Assembly (NCBI GenBank): GCA_022316685.1
Contig: JAKJHU010000062.1
Coordinates: 1,945,501 to 2,009,500 of the forward strand
DNA: 64,000 nt
DNA from: Progne subis subis
Taxonomy: Eukaryota; Chordata; Aves; Passeriformes; Hirundinidae
Direction: 5' to 3'
In this document: piece by piece, positions 59,601 to 64,000 of the stretch
Numbering within the stretch: the stretch's first letter is position 1
Layout: each line of letters opens with the position of its first letter
Position numbers and translations under genes: made by a program
Notes under the pieces: model-generated
The model's input: the letters and a program-made list of their open reading frames with translations, nothing else
Database searches by the model: none
What the model was told of the DNA's origin: nothing

Positions 59601-62600
59601 ACAGTCATCCCCAGGGCTCCTAAAGCAGCGGCAAGTGACTCCTGCCCAAAGGCAACCCCGCTTTTCCTGCAGGGCCAGCTCCCCTCACGGCTCACTGTGG
59701 GATTGATCAGCTTTTCCAGCCGGGATGGCGAAGCCCTGAAGGATGTGGGGATCTCAGGGCAGCACCCGCCTCTTTGGGCGTTTTAATGCCAAAGACAAGC
59801 TGATGATGGTGTCCGGACTTGCCCTCAGAACCTCTATAAGGACGGCACTTGAAAATCACCGCCCTTACTCAAAGATCAGGGGAGTGGTGTTTCTCTTAAC
59901 TAAGAATCAGAACGATTGACAGTTAATCAACTCCTTTTTCTCTTAAGAAAAAAGGAGATGATTAACTCATCTCCTTACAACTAGGAAAAGTACTTAAATA
60001 ATCAACCGAAAATTGAAGTTGGAGCAGACTTCCACAGCTTTTTTTTATTTAAAAGATAGGCACCGTATTTCACGTTCTTCTGGTATTTTATTTCTCACCC
60101 CAGGGTTCTCAGAAGTAACTCGTAAAGATTTTGTAACTTTGTGACTCATTTTCAGGCGTCCTGACACTGTGCCGTAGATCAACAGTTTTTCCATTCAGAG
60201 CCACAGGTTGCCGCATGGACCCTTCCAGCGTCTTTAAGATTTTTCTGGACTTCTTTCCAAACAAAAATTTATTACTTCTACATTCACATTTTTCAAAATC
60301 TTATCTAAGCATAGGGCTATGTCGCCTTGCTAGAAATGCTGTTTGGGTTTACATTTTCAAAAACTCTTCTGGTAACTGATGCTGTCAACTTTTTCAGTGG
60401 GAATAAAATGATCCTAAGGATCAGTACAAAGAAAAACTTAGTATTAAGTTTAAATTGCCTGCTTAGAATCCAAGGTTGAGAAACAGAAAGAACGGGAAGA
60501 TTGTGTTAGGGGAAGTTTACTTTTAATGATTTCACAGCTTTGATTGGCTTTGTCTTCTGTTAAATGGAGCGTGATTTTCCACCCGCACAAAGCTTATGAC
60601 ATCCACTTAGGAAGACGCAAAATCCATAACAGGCAGAGAAAGGCAAAAATATTCCAAATTTGACAGTAAGTAGCTGAAAATCAGAACAGGAAAAAAATGA
60701 TGGAGATGTGAAACCTATAAAATCTAGACATCCCACTAGGCCAAGCAGAACTACAGGGTATTGGAAAATATGACTAAAGACATAAGGAATTAATTCTGAA
60801 AATAAACCTGTCTGCATTTTTTCTTAGAGTCTCCAAAGCTGGTGCTAGACTTAAGTTTGAGCGGTCTCAGACTTTCTCTCTGGTAGCACCTCCATCGAAA
60901 CAGTTTATTCCCCGCTGTCTGAAAATGTTTGCATTAAAAATACACTTATTCTGTTCCCTCCGAGGGCACAACCCTCTGTAGCTGCTTTGCTTAATACAGA
61001 AGTTTTTAAAGGAGGTAGGAACTGTGAAATAGGCTTTGGTTTTTCAAGAAAGTCTAGACGTGGTGCAAGACAAAGAAGGAAAGATGAAAAAAAAAGTTAT
61101 TACTTTTGGAAGTTTAGCAAGCTTAAAATAATAAAAAAGAGGTAATACTGAGTTTTGTTGTTTTCAACAAGGCGATTATGTATCATGCTCCAGTGATTGA
61201 ATTCTCTCTGCAATGTTGCTGACAATAAATAAAGCTATTTATTTCCTAGTGAAACGTTATGATTCTAGTGCTATGATTGTGTTGAATAATGCAGAGAGTC
61301 GATTAAGTAGACGTGTTAATTACACATATTTGCATTTCCAAAGACTCCTTTCTTCTCTTGCAGGTATCACAGTTGGAGAGACATTGTCTCGCCACTGAGT
61401 GGAGCTCCTTACATATTTATTTGTACAGTAAAGTCTAACAGAGATCCTGCTGTGAGGTGACCTAGTGATGGTTATTTCGGCTTGTACCTGGCAGCTGTGT
61501 GGACATGGCACTTAGGAAGTTACCAAATGCTTAATTCTCTAGAATTAATTAGCTAAACGGGTAGATGGAAAACTCCAAGACACAGCAGCAGGGCAGACCC
61601 TTTGTTAGTAAACCTCAAATATGAGTTATTTTATTGAATGGTGAAACGTTCAGTGTAGTCTGTGGGCACATTGATGTTATCTACCTCTGTCCTATATATA
61701 TATGTATATATATATTAATTGCTCTGCACTAATCTGTACAACTAATTTAGGAGGGGGGAAAAAAGAAAGGAAGAAAAAGAAGAGGACTCGCTGTTTGCTG
61801 AAGGATGATGTGTTACAGATGCTGCGTGCAGATATGTGAGAGCAATTGCAGAGCGTGTTGCTGGGTTTCCACCGGGGGGGATAATTAAAAATGAGTGCCA
61901 GCCTTGAGCAGTCAACTATCACTGAGTAACAAGATGGAAGATAAAAGGCAGATGTAATCATATTTCACAAATAAATCATCAGTGTGCCTCTAGTCAAGGA
62001 GTCCTTTCTACATCAGCTTTTCACAGCTAGTGACCATATTTTTTTTTAGTTTGCTGGAGCTTCTTTTAACATTCATGTAGGGAAAATGTGAGTGCTGGAC
62101 CACAGACATTCTTCTGTTGGGTGTCCAGGGTAGGACAGTCTACTGCAGTGTATTCTGAGAACATTTGGGTAGAAACTGGGGATGCATTTCCTTTTCTTGG
62201 ATCGTGCAGGTTTGGTAATACAGTTTGGGTGTGTGATAGAGGCCAAGGGGATTAGACAGGGAAATGGGATATAGAGGAAGGGTGTGAAGAGGAGTTTAAG
62301 ACAGCAGCAAGGAGGAGAGGTGGTTTAGCAGGAGAAATGGAAGCTGGATAGGAGGGAAAATGGGAGATTTATCAATTGTGTACCTCACAGTTGCATTGGT
62401 ACCTTTTTTCCTGTCCCTTCTGCTGAGGTCACCTTATAAGATCACTTCTTTAACCACCATGTTAGTGCCAGGATCTCAAAATTCTTTGCTCTTATGAGAA
62501 GAACATTGTTCCTAGCATTGTCAGGAGCCTTTCCATCTGTCTGGAGAGCAGGGATCCAGCACATTCAGAGCATTGTACCAGCCAAAGAATGATAAAACCA

Positions 62601-64000
62601 AAAAGCCATACTTAAAATTGTTTTATCTCTGCCATAATAGCTTCTCTGTTCCTCAGTCTTCAGGTCCCTTTCTGTCTTTTGAGAGGGAACAGTTGGTAAT
62701 TTTGGCCAGATAGAGAGGAGAGATGAAAAGGAAATGATTCCCCAGTTTCTATCCAAATGTCTTCACAACATTGTGTTGCTAAAGGTAACTCGCAGGAAAT
62801 AATGGAATGTACAGTAAAAATACACATAATATTACTTTACTGCTTCTTTTCAAGCCTCATATTGGACCCACTTCATATCTCAGGCTAGCAAAATAAACAT
62901 TTACCTCTGCAAAAAGAATTCCAATTCATAATAAAACCAAATCCAGTCGTAACGCTCTGCTAAAGGAGAATTAAAATTGCCTGTTGGTTTAGTTGCTTTC
63001 CAGGAAACAGCTTAGCAAAATTCTTATTCTCTAAGGATCATCACAACTGTAATACCTCTCTGTGAGCTTACTGTACTGTAAGGAACAGCAAGACAAATTT
63101 CCAGGAGTGAGCTTTAGCTGAGTTGGTTCATAATTGTTTTCACTTGGAAGATGTTTTCCACCATGCAAGATGTTTATACTTGCTGAATTCAGACATCAGC
63201 CTCTGAAAATCAGCCATAGCAGACAGCCCTACTGTCCTAGGAACACTTGAACTGATCTGACACAGGAAGGACTTTGGGATTTTTCCTTGTTTTCAGGGGT
63301 AAAAGCTTTGCTGAAAAGACAGAAGCTAACCCAGGTAACATCAGTCAGGCTTGTTGATAAGCCTTTCCTAATCACTTTTTGAACAATCCTGCAGATTTCT
63401 TCGCATTCTGGTTTTTAGCAGTCACTTGCAAGCGCGGGTTTTGTACCAATAATATTAGTGGTGTAAAATACTCTAATTTCTAATAAATAAGTCTTCATTT
63501 GTAACTTGACTGTGAGCCCCTCTTCACTTGGCAACGTGATATTTGCTGGTTTATGAGGGCAAGTCTGGCACTGCAGAGAACACAATAATGCTGTTCTGCT
63601 ACTACTTGCACAAGAATTTAATTTTGAAAAAACAGATTTTTTCTTTTCATGATGGAAATTACTATGTACTAGACTGTGTGTCCTTTTCAGGACACACCAG
63701 AAAAATAGGTGAGCTTGAAAATAGAGGATAGCAAGAAAAAGATGAGAAAGACTACTCACATGTGGCATATGTTTGTGTTATTTAGAAAAAAAATATTAGA
63801 TTCTATAAAATTTCTTTGCATAAACAGCAATTCACACTATTCTCTCCATCCTCTGGCCATAAAAATCTCAACTTTTAAAGAAATATTGTTGCTCTTCTGA
63901 GATTTGAGAAATATGTTCCATTTCAAAACAACTTTAAGCTACATTTGTCTCTGGACTGAATCCACCAATGTCATCACTATTAGATCATGGATTAATTTGG
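59601..64000. other. STRAP upstream flank, no gene recognised
   Basis: AT-rich intergenic DNA with a short TA tract near 61694. In human the gene on this side is EPS8, divergent from STRAP. I looked for its first coding residues and did not see them, though a non-coding first exon cannot be excluded. A homeobox-like AT-motif stretch at 61150-61420 could be conserved non-coding DNA. Confidence 0.5.

Noticed and set aside
59239..59786. Overlapping frames of 155 and 143 codons with SIHP repeats
   Set aside because: They run through the (CCAT)n tract, which is open in all frames, and have no other protein-like features.
59601..64000. EPS8 coding exon upstream of STRAP
   Set aside because: The expected neighbour, but no frame matches its N-terminal sequence in the window.

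Overview
The window is a vertebrate nuclear segment, most likely from a bird and possibly a songbird. The reasons are two intact multi-exon genes with GT-AG introns, CR1-type LINE 3' ends, LTR fragments that resemble avian endogenous retroviruses, and compact introns. Nothing bacterial, plasmid-like or CRISPR-like is present. Nearly all open reading frames in the window are chance frames in introns or in tandem repeats.

Two genes lie in tandem on the minus strand. STRAP (serine/threonine kinase receptor-associated protein, a seven-WD-repeat protein) is encoded in 10 coding exons from 58156 down to 51739; the spliced frame gives 352 residues. DERA (deoxyribose-phosphate aldolase) is encoded in 9 coding exons from 47062 down to 2524 and gives 318 residues, the same length as the human protein. 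I placed every exon by hand using homology to the human proteins, splice dinucleotides and reading phase. All phases join without a frameshift or premature stop. The order STRAP then DERA on one strand matches the known human arrangement on 12p. The two proteins share no pathway: DERA degrades 2-deoxyribose 5-phosphate in the cytosol, and STRAP scaffolds TGF-beta receptor/SMAD7 and SMN/RNA complexes.

Layout: 1-2523 is 3' flank or UTR of DERA. 2524-47062 is DERA, with introns of about 1.1 to 19.5 kb holding homopolymers, microsatellites, one well-delimited solo LTR (29189-29635), an unclassified repeat present twice in opposite orientation (about 19130-19525 and 36351-36740), an LTR fragment and CR1 pieces. 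47063-47212 is a short GC-rich DERA promoter. 47213-49120 is a 1.9-kb minisatellite built from 27-bp and 15-bp modules. 49121-51738 is plain intergenic sequence plus the STRAP 3' UTR. 51739-58156 is STRAP. 58157-58332 is its GC-rich promoter. 58333-59215 is a second, unrelated GC-rich minisatellite. 59216-64000 is flanking DNA with one (CCAT)n tract and no gene I can recognise.

The most unusual property is that both genes have a different minisatellite starting within about 150-180 bp upstream of their start codons. The array upstream of DERA has higher-order structure and is open in several reading frames on both strands. I found no convincing new biological system; this promoter-proximal repeat arrangement is the best candidate for a closer look.
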